A stretch of DNA of 64,000 nt from Thermoactinomyces intermedius (lineage in GTDB: Bacteria > Bacillota > Bacilli > Thermoactinomycetales > Thermoactinomycetaceae). The first letter of the stretch is position 1. Every line of letters begins with the position of its first letter. The DNA lies in the NCBI RefSeq assembly GCF_016055025.1, contig NZ_JAECVW010000004.1. One strand, written 5' to 3'. Below the pieces are notes generated by a model. It was not told the origin of the DNA and made no database searches. It saw nothing but the letters and a program-made list of their open reading frames with translations. Shown piece after piece: positions 34,416-42,336 of this stretch. The translations under genes and the position numbers were made by a program.

Positions 34416-35894
34416 GTGGAAAAAGTAGATATCCTGAAAGATATTGCAGAGAGAACAGGAGGAGATATTTACCTGGGTGTGGTCGGTGCGGTGCGCACCG
34501 GTAAATCAACATTTATCAAGCGGTTCATGGAACAGGTTGTCATCCCAAACATTGAAGATGAAGCTGAAAGAGTGAGAGCGACGGATGAGTTGCCGCACAG
34601 CGGTGCAGGACGTACCATCACAACCATCGAGCCGAAATTTGTGCCCAATCAAGCGATTCAGATCCATGTGGACGAAGGATTGGATGTCAATATTCGTTTG
34701 GTGGATTGTGTGGGCTATGCCATAGAGGGCGCCAAAGGTTATGAGGATGAAAACGGGCCGAGGATGATCAGCACCCCGTGGTTTGAAGAGCCGATTCCGT
34801 TTCAGGAAGCGGCGGAAGTGGGCACCCGGAAAGTGATTCAGGAGCATTCAACGGTTGGCATTGTAATCACCAGTGATGGCAGTATCACCGATTTGGCCCG
34901 GGAGTCTTATGAAGAAGTGGAAGAGCGTGTCATCGAAGAACTGAAGGAAGTGGGGAAACCGTTTATCCTGATCTTGAATTCAACCCAGCCGTACAGTGAA
35001 CAAACCCAGGCTTTAAGGGGCGAACTTGCAGAAAAATATGACATCCCCGTTCTGGCTGTCAGTGTGGCCACGATGAGTGAAGAAGATATTTTGGGCATTA
35101 TGAAGGAAGTGCTTTATGAATTCCCGGTGCATGAAGTCAATGTCAATCTCCCGAGCTGGGTCATGGTTCTTGAAGAAGATCATTGGTTGCGGCAAAGTTT
35201 TGAAGAGTCCGTGCGCGAAACGGTCAAAGACATTAAAAGGCTCCGGGATGTGGACCGGGTGGTGGGACAGTTTTATCAATATGATTTCATTGACAAAGCA
35301 TCTCTGTCCGGAATGGATATGGGGCAAGGCGTTGCCGAAATTGATCTGTATGCCCCGGATGATCTGTATGACCAGGTGTTGCAGGAAGTGGTCGGCGTTG
35401 AAATTCGCGGTCGGGATCACCTGTTGGAATTGATGCAGGAGTTCAGCATTGCCAAGCGGGAATATGACAAAGTGGCAGATGCATTAAAAATGGTGCGTAC
35501 GACCGGCTATGGCGTGGCAGCCCCTGCAATCGAGGAAATGACATTGGATGAACCCGAATTGATCAAACAGGGAAGCCGCTTTGGAGTCCGTTTGAAAGCA
35601 ACCGCACCTTCGATCCATATGATCCGGGTGAACGTGACTTCCGAATTTGCGCCCATCATCGGTTCGGAAAAACAGAGTGAAGAGCTGGTCAATTACCTGA
35701 TGCGCGATTTTGAGAAAGACCCGTTGCAAATCTGGAATTCCGACATCTTTGGCCGTTCCCTGAATTCTATCGTCCGGGAAGGCATTCAGGCCAAACTGTC
35801 CATGATGCCGGAAAATGCCCGCTATAAATTGCAGGAGACACTCGAGCGGATCATTAATGAGGGTTCCGGGGGATTAATTGCCATTATATTATAA
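34416..35894 (+). CDS. spoIVA: stage IV sporulation protein A (coat morphogenetic ATPase)
   Basis: ATPase that polymerises on the forespore surface to form the basement layer of the spore coat and is needed for cortex assembly. It is 492 residues, the full family length. The Walker A motif is GAVRTGKST (24-32), the Walker B-like segment is VRLVDCVGYAIEGAKG, and the C-terminal localisation region ends RIINEGSGGLIAIIL. GTG 34416 follows GGAGGAGGG. It is monocistronic, with terminators on both sides and a sigma-E-like promoter. Confidence 0.95.
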   Translation: MEKVDILKDIAERTGGDIYLGVVGAVRTGKSTFIKRFMEQVVIPNIEDEAERVRATDELPHSGAGRTITTIEPKFVPNQAIQIHVDEGLDVNIRLVDCVGYAIEGAKGYEDENGPRMISTPWFEEPIPFQEAAEVGTRKVIQEHSTVGIVITSDGSITDLARESYEEVEERVIEELKEVGKPFILILNSTQPYSEQTQALRGELAEKYDIPVLAVSVATMSEEDILGIMKEVLYEFPVHEVNVNLPSWVMVLEEDHWLRQSFEESVRETVKDIKRLRDVDRVVGQFYQYDFIDKASLSGMDMGQGVAEIDLYAPDDLYDQVLQEVVGVEIRGRDHLLELMQEFSIAKREYDKVADALKMVRTTGYGVAAPAIEEMTLDEPELIKQGSRFGVRLKATAPSIHMIRVNVTSEFAPIIGSEKQSEELVNYLMRDFEKDPLQIWNSDIFGRSLNSIVREGIQAKLSMMPENARYKLQETLERIINEGSGGLIAIIL

Positions 35895-35903
35895 ATAATA
35901 TGG

Positions 35904-35928
35904 AAAGCGCGTTTTCAGCGCTTTTTTT
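35904..35928 (+). terminator. terminator of spoIVA
   Basis: Stem AAAGCGC (35904-35910) pairs with GCGCTTT (35918-35924) and runs into a T tract. Confidence 0.82.
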
Positions 35929-35959
35929 ATTGTTATCCGGGAAAATCGCAAAGATTCTC

Positions 35960-35988
35960 TTGAACTTACGATTTGTCTATATTAGTAT
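35960..35988 (+). promoter_or_regulatory. sigma-A promoter of hbs
   Basis: TTGAAC (35960-35965) and TAGTAT (35983-35988) have 17-base spacing. The start point lies about 70 bases before the HU gene. Confidence 0.6.
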
Positions 35989-36064
35989 AGGATTGTCCCA
36001 CGCAAATCCACTCATTTGCCGGTTGTATGGCAAGAGTGTTGGATTCGTAAACGGAGGTGCGAAT

Positions 36065-36340
36065 ATGAACAAAACCGATCTGATCAATAAAGTAGCAGAG
36101 GCTACTGAAATGACGAAAAAAGATGCTTCGAAATCGGTTGAAGCTGTATTGGAAGCCATTGCCGGAGCATTGCGTGAAGGAGAAAAAGTGCAACTGATTG
36201 GATTCGGAAACTTTGAAGTGAAAGATAAGCCTGAGCGCAAAGGGCGTAATCCGCGCACCGGTGAAGAAATGATCATTCCGGCTCGCAAAAGTGTTTCTTT
36301 CAAAGCAGGTAAACAATTGCGCGAAGAAGTCAATAAGTAA
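36065..36340 (+). CDS. hbs: DNA-binding protein HU
   Basis: Histone-like nucleoid protein of 91 residues that bends DNA as a dimer. It begins MNKTDLINKVAE. The DNA-contact arm contains the family signature GFGNFEVKDKPERKGRNPRTGE, and the C-terminus is FKAGKQLREEVNK. ATG 36065 follows GGAGGTGCG; an in-frame extension upstream crosses the promoter and is not real. The spoIVA-hbs-folE order is conserved with B. subtilis. Confidence 0.96.
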   Translation: MNKTDLINKVAEATEMTKKDASKSVEAVLEAIAGALREGEKVQLIGFGNFEVKDKPERKGRNPRTGEEMIIPARKSVSFKAGKQLREEVNK

Positions 36341-36366
36341 TGATTGCTGGGACTACATAACCTGCC

Positions 36367-36400
36367 AAAAAGACCTCGTTTCTTCGAGGTCTTTTTGTTT
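36367..36400 (+). terminator. terminator of hbs
   Basis: An eleven-base stem AAAAGACCTCG pairs with CGAGGTCTTTT around a six-base loop, followed by a T-rich tail. Confidence 0.88.
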
Positions 36401-36434
36401 TTTTATAATATGATATAATGTTCCTTGTTTCTAT

Positions 36435-36443
36435 TGGTATAAT
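36435..36443 (+). promoter_or_regulatory. extended -10 promoter of folE
   Basis: TGG-TATAAT (36435-36443) is an extended -10 element about 40 bases before folE. A similar TGA-TATAAT lies 24 bases upstream. No good -35 is seen. Confidence 0.5.
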
Positions 36444-36484
36444 ACTTATTGTACAGGAATTTGTTTTTGGATGGAGGAACATAA

Positions 36485-37048
36485 ATGGTAGACCATCGCA
36501 AGATTGAAGAAGCGGTACGCATGATTTTAGAAGCTGTCGGCGAAGATCCAAACCGTGAAGGTTTATTAGATACCCCAAAACGTGTGGCACGGATGTATGA
36601 AGAGATTTTTTCGGGATTAAACAAAGATCCGAAGGATCAATTTTCCGTGGTTTTTAGTGAAGATCACGAGGAACTCGTCTTGGTGAAAGACATTCCTTTT
36701 TTCTCCACTTGTGAGCATCATTTGGTTCCGTTTTTCGGGAAAGCCCATATTGGTTATATCCCGCGCGGAGGAAGAGTGACCGGGCTCAGCAAGTTGGCCC
36801 GCGCAGTTGAAACGGTAGCCAGAAGACCCCAATTGCAAGAACGGATTACTTCGACGGTGGCCGATTCCATTGTGGAGTCGTTGGATCCGTATGGTGTGAT
36901 TGTCGTCATCGAAGCAGAACATATGTGCATGACCATGCGGGGGGTTAAAAAACCGGGTTCCAAAACCGTCACCTCGGCCGTCAGGGGAGTGTTTGCAGAA
37001 GATTCGGCTGCCCGTGCCGAAGCCATGAGTTTGATTGGTTTAAAATAA
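36485..37048 (+). CDS. folE: GTP cyclohydrolase I
   Basis: First enzyme of folate synthesis, converting GTP to 7,8-dihydroneopterin triphosphate. It is 187 residues long. Zinc ligands are in STCEHHLVPF (Cys76, His79) and AEHMCMTMRG. The GTP-binding segment is RITSTVADSI. In B. subtilis this gene (mtrA) forms an operon with mtrB; here a tRNA gene separates them. A TGGAGGA site precedes the ATG. Confidence 0.95.
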   Translation: MVDHRKIEEAVRMILEAVGEDPNREGLLDTPKRVARMYEEIFSGLNKDPKDQFSVVFSEDHEELVLVKDIPFFSTCEHHLVPFFGKAHIGYIPRGGRVTGLSKLARAVETVARRPQLQERITSTVADSIVESLDPYGVIVVIEAEHMCMTMRGVKKPGSKTVTSAVRGVFAEDSAARAEAMSLIGLK

Positions 37049-37061
37049 TGAAAAAAACCTC

Positions 37062-37090
37062 TTGACACTGTATAAAACCCGTTATATAAT
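37062..37090 (+). promoter_or_regulatory. consensus sigma-A promoter of tRNA-Pro
   Basis: Perfect TTGACA (37062-37067) and perfect TATAAT (37085-37090) with 17-base spacing, 37 bases upstream of the mature tRNA. Such full consensus promoters are typical for stable RNA genes. Confidence 0.9.
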
Positions 37091-37126
37091 CTTAGTTGTC
37101 ACTGAGAGACAATATGAATTATATGA

Positions 37127-37203
37127 CGGGCTATGGCGCAGTTTGGTAGCGCGCTTGCATGGGGCGCAAGAGGTCGTCAGTTCAAATCTGGCTAGCCCGA
37201 CCA
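37127..37203 (+). tRNA. tRNA-Pro, anticodon GGG
   Basis: A 77-base gene folding as a cloverleaf. The acceptor stem CGGGCTA pairs with TAGCCCG, with discriminator A and an encoded CCA (37201-37203). The D arm is GCGC...GCGC-like, the anticodon stem CTTGC/GCAAG carries loop ATGGGGC with anticodon GGG (37161-37163), and the T arm has TTCAAAT. The C1-G72 pair is typical of bacterial tRNA-Pro. It reads CCC/CCU codons. It has its own promoter and terminator. Confidence 0.93.
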
Positions 37204-37208
37204 ACAAC

Positions 37209-37241
37209 GAGACTCTTCCTCATGGGAGAGTCTCTTTTATT
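37209..37241 (+). terminator. terminator of tRNA-Pro
   Basis: Stem GAGACTCT (37209-37216) pairs with AGAGTCTC (37227-37234), followed by TTTT. Confidence 0.82.
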
Positions 37242-37262
37242 GTCATGGCAAGGATGAAACCG

Positions 37263-37271
37263 TGGTAAAAT
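37263..37271 (+). promoter_or_regulatory. possible extended -10 promoter of mtrB
   Basis: TGG-TAAAAT (37263-37271), about 30 bases before the mtrB start, could give mtrB its own transcription after the tRNA terminator. A TTGTCA upstream is 20 bases away, longer than ideal. Confidence 0.38.
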
Positions 37272-37301
37272 AAAGTTGATTTTCTCAAGGAGGGATTTGC
37301 A

Positions 37302-37523
37302 TTGAAGGAAACTTCAGGTGATTATGTGATTATCAAAGCCAAAGAGAACGGGGTGAATGTAATCGGATTGACCCGGGGAAGAGACACCCGTTTTCATCAT
37401 TCAGAAAAGTTGGACCGGGGCGAAGTGATGATTGCACAATTCACGGAGAACACCTCCGCCATTAAAGTTCGCGGAAAGGCAACGGTCATGACCAGTTTCG
37501 GAACAATCGAGACGGATGAGTAG
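37302..37523 (+). CDS. mtrB: trp RNA-binding attenuation protein (TRAP)
   Basis: Forms an 11-subunit ring that, with bound tryptophan, wraps an RNA carrying about eleven GAG/UAG triplets and thereby attenuates the trp operon. It is 73 residues and very close to B. subtilis MtrB across the core (VNVIGLTRGRDTRFHHSEKLD, GEVMIAQFTENTSAIKVRG). The RNA-contacting Lys/Arg positions (EKLD, IKVRGKA) are kept. The TTG start follows AAGGAGGG. Its target site is present at 44651-44721 in the same window. No anti-TRAP gene was seen here. Confidence 0.95.
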   Translation: MKETSGDYVIIKAKENGVNVIGLTRGRDTRFHHSEKLDRGEVMIAQFTENTSAIKVRGKATVMTSFGTIETDE

Positions 37524-37600
37524 AGGTCTTGTTGCCCAAGGCATGTTTCCCCCTTGTTGTTTATAAAATAAAATCAGGGAGATCAAAGGGGGAAACAAGG

Positions 37601-38161
37601 GTGAGAAGTTTTCTGGTCCGATGGTTTGCTGCGGTTTTGTTGTCCACGGTTTTAGCGCTGATGATTTCCTGGATGTGCAGCCGGACGTTGTTTCCCGACA
37701 ACCCGCCGACAAAACCGGTTTTTAAAGAGGAAAAAGTTCATCGGTTGACCAACGAAAATTTAGTGGACTATTTGGTGAGCCGGCAGATCAAGTTGACGAT
37801 TCAACGGGCCGACCTTCGTCAGCAAAACGTTTATTTGGAGCTCACTGCTTTCAGACAGACCAAACCGGAAATGGAGCATGAGATGGTGCGGTTGATTTGT
37901 CCGATGCTGGAGCAAGTCGAAAATATCAACCGGGTGGAAGTTCTTGTGCATTTCAGACCCGGTGAAAGTTACTTTGTGGAAGCCGGAAAAGAAGATTTGC
38001 CGGCGTTGCAGAAAGCACCGATGAAAGCGTTGTCGGATCAGGAGATTTTGGAGGGTGTGTTTGAAATGACCCGGTTTTCTTCCCGTTCCCGTGATGAGGG
38101 GAAAACCTTGGAAGAATGCCTATCCACCAAAAAAGTATGGTATACTATTCGCAGTGTTTGA
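37601..38161 (+). CDS. hypothetical membrane-anchored protein
   Basis: A 186-residue protein that I do not recognise. A basic N-terminus and one membrane helix (FLVRWFAAVLLSTVLALMIS) are followed by a soluble region of alternating strands and helices, so it is probably a bitopic protein with the domain outside. GTG 37601 is preceded by AAAGGGGG; the ORF upstream of it lacks a site. It lies between mtrB and hepS, a place with no gene in B. subtilis. The promoter-like TATACT for hepS lies inside its last codons. Confidence 0.6.
   Translation: MRSFLVRWFAAVLLSTVLALMISWMCSRTLFPDNPPTKPVFKEEKVHRLTNENLVDYLVSRQIKLTIQRADLRQQNVYLELTAFRQTKPEMEHEMVRLICPMLEQVENINRVEVLVHFRPGESYFVEAGKEDLPALQKAPMKALSDQEILEGVFEMTRFSSRSRDEGKTLEECLSTKKVWYTIRSV
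38138..38146 (+). promoter_or_regulatory. extended -10 promoter candidate of the hepS operon
   Basis: TGG-TATACT (38138-38146), 42 bases before hepS and overlapping the end of the previous gene. No clear -35 element is seen. Confidence 0.42.
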
Positions 38162-38187
38162 ACTACCTCAATGGAGGAACTTTGTTT

Positions 38188-38925
38188 ATGGCATTCATAC
38201 ATAATGAATCATTAAATCAGTTGATTACACAAATTCAAAATGATGCAAATCACAAATATGTACGCAAAACAATCGGGGAAGCGGAAGTCCCAGTTTTTTT
38301 TGTCCAAGTTTTGCAGTGGCTGCTCGGCGACCTGGCTGCGGACAAAAAAAGGGTGGACTTGTACATTTTGGCAACCACGCTGGTGAAAATGGGAACGGAT
38401 ATGCATGAACGCGTGGCGGTCGCTTCCCCGGATTCCGAAAACGAGCAAAAACAGCAGCTGACGGTTCTGGCCGGGGACCATTACAGCAGTTTGTTTTACC
38501 GGCATCTGGCCGGCCGGCATGAAACCGAGGGAATCCGTTGTCTGGCCGGGGTGACGTGCCGGGTGAACGAATGGAAAATGTCTTTGCATTCTCTGCTTCA
38601 TGACGAAGAGGATCCGGACGTGGAGAAGGTCTGGTTTTACTTTGAAAAAATTGCAACGGCTTGGATTACGGCGCTCGCCGACTTTTTTCATGTGGAAGAA
38701 AACTTGAAGGTTCAGATTGCAGAAGCGCTGGTCGTTCTCCATGAAGCAACGCAAACCGCTGTTTCCCGGCTTCATCAACATGAGGTGTGGACGAACAAGC
38801 TGCGGGAAAAAGAGGCGTTTCTTCAGGAGGCATGCAGCCAAGCCGGGGATCCGGGTTTGACATGCTTAATCCATCAACTGCCGAAAACAGATACGGCTGT
38901 ATCGAAAGCGAGTGATGAATCTTGA
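38188..38925 (+). CDS. hepS: heptaprenyl diphosphate synthase component I
   Basis: Non-catalytic subunit that sets chain length in the two-component heptaprenyl (C35) diphosphate synthase, which makes the menaquinone side chain. It is 245 helical residues; the segment RKTIGEAEVPVFFVQVL and LATTLVKMGTDMHE match the HEPPP_synt_1 family. It pairs with hepT at 40638. ATG 38188 follows TGGAGGAA. The stop overlaps the menG start. Confidence 0.87.
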   Translation: MAFIHNESLNQLITQIQNDANHKYVRKTIGEAEVPVFFVQVLQWLLGDLAADKKRVDLYILATTLVKMGTDMHERVAVASPDSENEQKQQLTVLAGDHYSSLFYRHLAGRHETEGIRCLAGVTCRVNEWKMSLHSLLHDEEDPDVEKVWFYFEKIATAWITALADFFHVEENLKVQIAEALVVLHEATQTAVSRLHQHEVWTNKLREKEAFLQEACSQAGDPGLTCLIHQLPKTDTAVSKASDES

Positions 38926-39647
38926 CACGGGAAGGCGAAGCGAAATCCCGGTTTGTCCATCAGGTGTTTGAAAATATCGCCAAAGATTATGACCGGATGA
39001 ATACGTTGCTGAGTTTTTGCATGCACAAAGTATGGCGCAAGTTCGCCATGAAAAAGATGAATGTGAAACCGGGCGAAACAGCTATTGACGTCTGTTGCGG
39101 AACTTGTGACTGGACGATTTCCCTGGCCCGCGCATCCAAGACCGGCGAAATCGTCGGACTGGATTTCAGTGAAAACATGTTGGATGTCGGCAAGCAGAAA
39201 GTGGACAAGGAAGCTTTGTCCGGCCAAATCCGGCTGATGCACGGGGATGCGATGAACCTGCCGTTTCCGGACAATACGTTTGATCATGCCACCATCGGTT
39301 TTGCATTGAGGAATGTTCCGGATCTTGTACAAGTGTTAAAAGAGATGAAACGGGTGGTCAAGCCGGGAGGACAAGTGGTTTCCCTGGAACTGTCCAAGCC
39401 GACGTGGCCTCCGTTCCGGGCGGTTTATTATTTCTATTTTCAACGGATTTTGCCGCTGATGGGAAAATGGTTTGCCGGACGTTATGAGCAATACCGCTGG
39501 TTGCCGGAATCGCTCGCTCCTTTTCCCGATTACAAAGAATTGGCGAAATTGATGAAAGAAGAGGCGGGGCTGGAGGAGATCCGGGTTTACCCGCTGACCG
39601 GCGGCATTACCGCTCTTCACATCGGAAAAAAACCAATCAATGGATAA
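38922..39647 (+). CDS. menG: demethylmenaquinone methyltransferase
   Basis: SAM-dependent C-methyltransferase (UbiE/MenG family) that performs the last step of menaquinone synthesis. It is 241 residues long. The SAM loop is VCCGTCDWT (about 52-60; usually VCCGTGD). Family signatures are NIAKDYDRMN and SFGIALRN-like GFALRNVPD with LELSKPTWPPFR. It starts with TTG overlapping the hepS stop. The Gly-to-Cys change in the SAM loop is conservative in position and does not by itself indicate loss of function. Confidence 0.92.
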   Translation: MTREGEAKSRFVHQVFENIAKDYDRMNTLLSFCMHKVWRKFAMKKMNVKPGETAIDVCCGTCDWTISLARASKTGEIVGLDFSENMLDVGKQKVDKEALSGQIRLMHGDAMNLPFPDNTFDHATIGFALRNVPDLVQVLKEMKRVVKPGGQVVSLELSKPTWPPFRAVYYFYFQRILPLMGKWFAGRYEQYRWLPESLAPFPDYKELAKLMKEEAGLEEIRVYPLTGGITALHIGKKPING

Positions 39648-39670
39648 AGGAACAGAAGGAAGATGGTTGG

Positions 39671-40540
39671 ATGAATGCATGGAACAAATTAAAAATCGTG
39701 TTGGAAATGATCAAGTTTGAACACAGCATCTTTGCGTTGCCTTTTGCCTATCTCGGGGCGATCCTGGGCAGTTTGGAAGTGAGAGGGGAATTTCCGTCCT
39801 GGGCCGAAATGGGATGGGTGACGTTGGCGATGGTCGCTGCGCGGAGTGCGGCGATGTCCCTGAACCGCTTGATCGACCGGCATATCGATGCCAAAAATCC
39901 CCGCACGAAAAACCGGGCGATTCCGGCCGGTTTGGTTTCAACCACCTTTGTATGGGGATTTGTCATTGTTTCGTTTGCGCTGCTCTTTCTCTCGGCCTAT
40001 CAGTTGAATATGCTGGCCGTCTATTTATTGCCGGTGGCCGTGTTTTTCCTGTGGTTTTATTCGTATACCAAACGTTTCACTTGGACATGCCATTTCTTTT
40101 TGGGAATCGCCACCGCTTTGGGCCCGCTGGGGGGATGGGTGGCCACCACCGCTCAAATCGATGGGGTCTCCCTGATTTTGTTTGCGACGGTGGCATTGTG
40201 GATCGGCGGATTTGATGTGATTTACGCCTGCCAGGATGTTGAGTTTGACCGGAAAGAAAAAATTCACTCCATCCCGGCCCGTTTTGGAATCAGAAAAGCA
40301 TTGGTGATTTCTTCGCTGATGCACGTGGGGACGGCAGCCGGATTGATTGCGCTGTTGTTGCTGACCAACCTGGGGATCTGGTTTGGGATTGGAACGGCTA
40401 TTGCATTGGGGGTTCTGATTTATGAACACGCCATTGTTTCTGCAGATGATTTATCCCGTTTAAACACGGCGTTTTTCACCATGAACGGGGTACTGAGTGT
40501 GGTTGTGTTCGCCTTCATGCTTCTGGATGTATGGCTGTAA
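39671..40540 (+). CDS. mqnP: UbiA-family prenyltransferase, probably MqnP of the futalosine menaquinone pathway
   Basis: Integral membrane aromatic prenyltransferase of 289 residues with about eight helices. The two Mg-diphosphate motifs are NRLIDRHIDAKNPRT (about 65-79) and DVIYACQDVEFDRKEK (about 182-197). The sequence resembles the '4-hydroxybenzoate octaprenyltransferase-like' group found with the mqn (futalosine) pathway rather than MenA. It lies between menG and hepT, whose product would be its prenyl donor. B. subtilis has no gene here. The substrate assignment is inference; no mqn genes are in the window. Confidence 0.72.
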   Translation: MNAWNKLKIVLEMIKFEHSIFALPFAYLGAILGSLEVRGEFPSWAEMGWVTLAMVAARSAAMSLNRLIDRHIDAKNPRTKNRAIPAGLVSTTFVWGFVIVSFALLFLSAYQLNMLAVYLLPVAVFFLWFYSYTKRFTWTCHFFLGIATALGPLGGWVATTAQIDGVSLILFATVALWIGGFDVIYACQDVEFDRKEKIHSIPARFGIRKALVISSLMHVGTAAGLIALLLLTNLGIWFGIGTAIALGVLIYEHAIVSADDLSRLNTAFFTMNGVLSVVVFAFMLLDVWL

Positions 40541-40637
40541 AGGCGAATTTCCGGTTTTTTTAAAGAAAGCCGGATTGAGGATATTGAAATCGGCATGCCA
40601 ACCCGCCGACCGGTTGGTATGTGTTAGGGTGAAGATG

Positions 40638-41609
40638 ATGAATTTGCAAGAAATTTACCATGTGATCAAAAAGGATCTGGATTGGATTGAAGAAGAATTA
40701 CAAAACGCCATCGAGACCGGACAACCGGTGCTCAATGAATCATCCGCACATTTGCTCAAAGCCGGCGGCAAGCGGATGCGCCCCGTGTTTGTGCTGTTGT
40801 CCGGGCGGTTCGGTCATTATGAGCGTGAAGAATTAAAAAGGGTAGCCGTGGCGCTGGAGTTGATACACATGGCTACCCTGGTTCATGATGATGTGATTGA
40901 CGATGCGGATACACGACGGGGGCAAGCGACCATCAAAAAGGAATGGGACAATAAAGTGGCCATGTATACCGGGGACTTTATTTTGGCCCGGGCCTTGATG
41001 GAGTTGTCCGGTTTGAAAGATAAGACGGTTCATCCCATTCTGGCCAAAGCGATGACCTTGGTTTGCCTGGGGGAAATGGATCAGATCGAGGATCTGTATT
41101 CGGAAAGATTGTCGTTGCGCCGTTATTTGCGCCGGATCAAACGGAAAACCGCTTTGCTCATATCGGTCAGTTGTCAATTGGGGGCGCTCGTGAGCCAGGC
41201 TTCCCCCCGCCATGTTCAGTGGTTGAAAGCATACGGGTATTACGTGGGAATGGCTTTTCAGATGAAGGATGATGTATTGGATTTTATCGGGGATGAAGAG
41301 ACATTGGGAAAACCGGCGGGAAATGATTTGCGGCAGGGAAACGTGACCTTGCCGGTGATCTACGCGTTATACCAAGGCGATGAAGATGCGCGGGAATCCA
41401 TTCGTTCTTATTTGCGCTCGCAAGGGGAAATGGTCTCCCTCTCCCAGGTGTTGGATCAGGTCAGAAAAAGCGGGGGCATCGAATATACCTTGGATTTGTC
41501 CAAACGCTACATGAATAAAGCGATGCACTGTTTAAAGCAATTACCGGCTTCCACCGAACGGGAATCCCTCCGGCTGATTGCGGAATTCATTGTTGAACGG
41601 TCTTATTGA
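40638..41609 (+). CDS. hepT: heptaprenyl diphosphate synthase component II
   Basis: Catalytic trans-prenyltransferase subunit, partner of HepS. It is 323 residues long. The first aspartate-rich motif is HDDVIDDADTRRG (about 80-92) and the second is MKDDVLDFIGDEE (about 212). The KRMRPVFVLLSG segment binds diphosphate. ATG 40638 fits AGGGTGA spacing; the longer ORF from 40497 overlaps mqnP. Together with MenG and MqnP it gives a menaquinone tail and ring finishing cluster. Confidence 0.92.
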   Translation: MNLQEIYHVIKKDLDWIEEELQNAIETGQPVLNESSAHLLKAGGKRMRPVFVLLSGRFGHYEREELKRVAVALELIHMATLVHDDVIDDADTRRGQATIKKEWDNKVAMYTGDFILARALMELSGLKDKTVHPILAKAMTLVCLGEMDQIEDLYSERLSLRRYLRRIKRKTALLISVSCQLGALVSQASPRHVQWLKAYGYYVGMAFQMKDDVLDFIGDEETLGKPAGNDLRQGNVTLPVIYALYQGDEDARESIRSYLRSQGEMVSLSQVLDQVRKSGGIEYTLDLSKRYMNKAMHCLKQLPASTERESLRLIAEFIVERSY

Positions 41610-41700
41610 CGGGATGGTTGCGTTTACAATTTAAACTTGTTAAAATTTTTCATGACGCTTTTTTCTTTTTGTTTATACATAAAGGTGGAGGATGAACCAA

Positions 41701-42144
41701 ATGGAAAAAACATTTATCATGGTAAAGCCGGATGGTGTGCAACGCGGATTGATCGGAGAAATCGTGTCCCGTTTTGAGAGGAAAGGTTACCAACTGGTGG
41801 GTGCCAAGTTGATGACCGTATCCCGCGAGCTTGCGGAGCAGCATTATATCGAGCATAAAGAGAAGCCCTTCTTTGACGAGTTGGTGGACTTCATTACTTC
41901 CGGACCGGTCTTTGCGATGGTTTGGCAAGGAAACGGCATTATTGCGGCAGCCCGCCAAATGATGGGGAAAACCAATCCTTCCGAAGCGTTGCCGGGAACG
42001 ATCCGGGGCGATTATGGCGTCAATGTGGCGATGAACATCGTTCACGGTTCCGATTCGCCGGAAAGCGCCGAGCGGGAAATTGCACTGTGGTTTGATGAGG
42101 AAGATTTCAATCATTATGAGAAAACTATCAATCGTTGGATCTGA
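41701..42144 (+). CDS. ndk: nucleoside diphosphate kinase
   Basis: Transfers the gamma phosphate from ATP to other nucleoside diphosphates through a phosphohistidine. It is 147 residues long. The active-site His is in NIVHGSDSPESA and the N-terminus is MEKTFIMVKPDGVQRG. ATG 41701 is 9 bases from GGTGGAGG; ATG 41692 would touch it. The position after hepT is as in B. subtilis, but cheR, which follows ndk there, is missing. Confidence 0.95.
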   Translation: MEKTFIMVKPDGVQRGLIGEIVSRFERKGYQLVGAKLMTVSRELAEQHYIEHKEKPFFDELVDFITSGPVFAMVWQGNGIIAAARQMMGKTNPSEALPGTIRGDYGVNVAMNIVHGSDSPESAEREIALWFDEEDFNHYEKTINRWI

Positions 42145-42157
42145 AAACCGGTTTGAT

Positions 42158-42191
42158 AAGGCATAGCGAAAAGCTATGCCTTGATTTTTTT
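42158..42191 (+). terminator. terminator of ndk
   Basis: Stem AAGGCATAGC (42158-42167) pairs with GCTATGCCTT (42173-42182), followed shortly by a T run. Confidence 0.87.
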
Positions 42192-42336
42192 CGGAGCCGG
42201 CGGGTTGAAAATGGCCGCGGCCATCCTTCAAACCGGTTTTGAAAAGGGTTTTATCTGGAATTGGCTCTCCCCAGTTTGGTTGATCTGTGTTATGATTACT
42301 ATCAAATTTTTTCATTGAGATGAGAGGGAGATGAGC

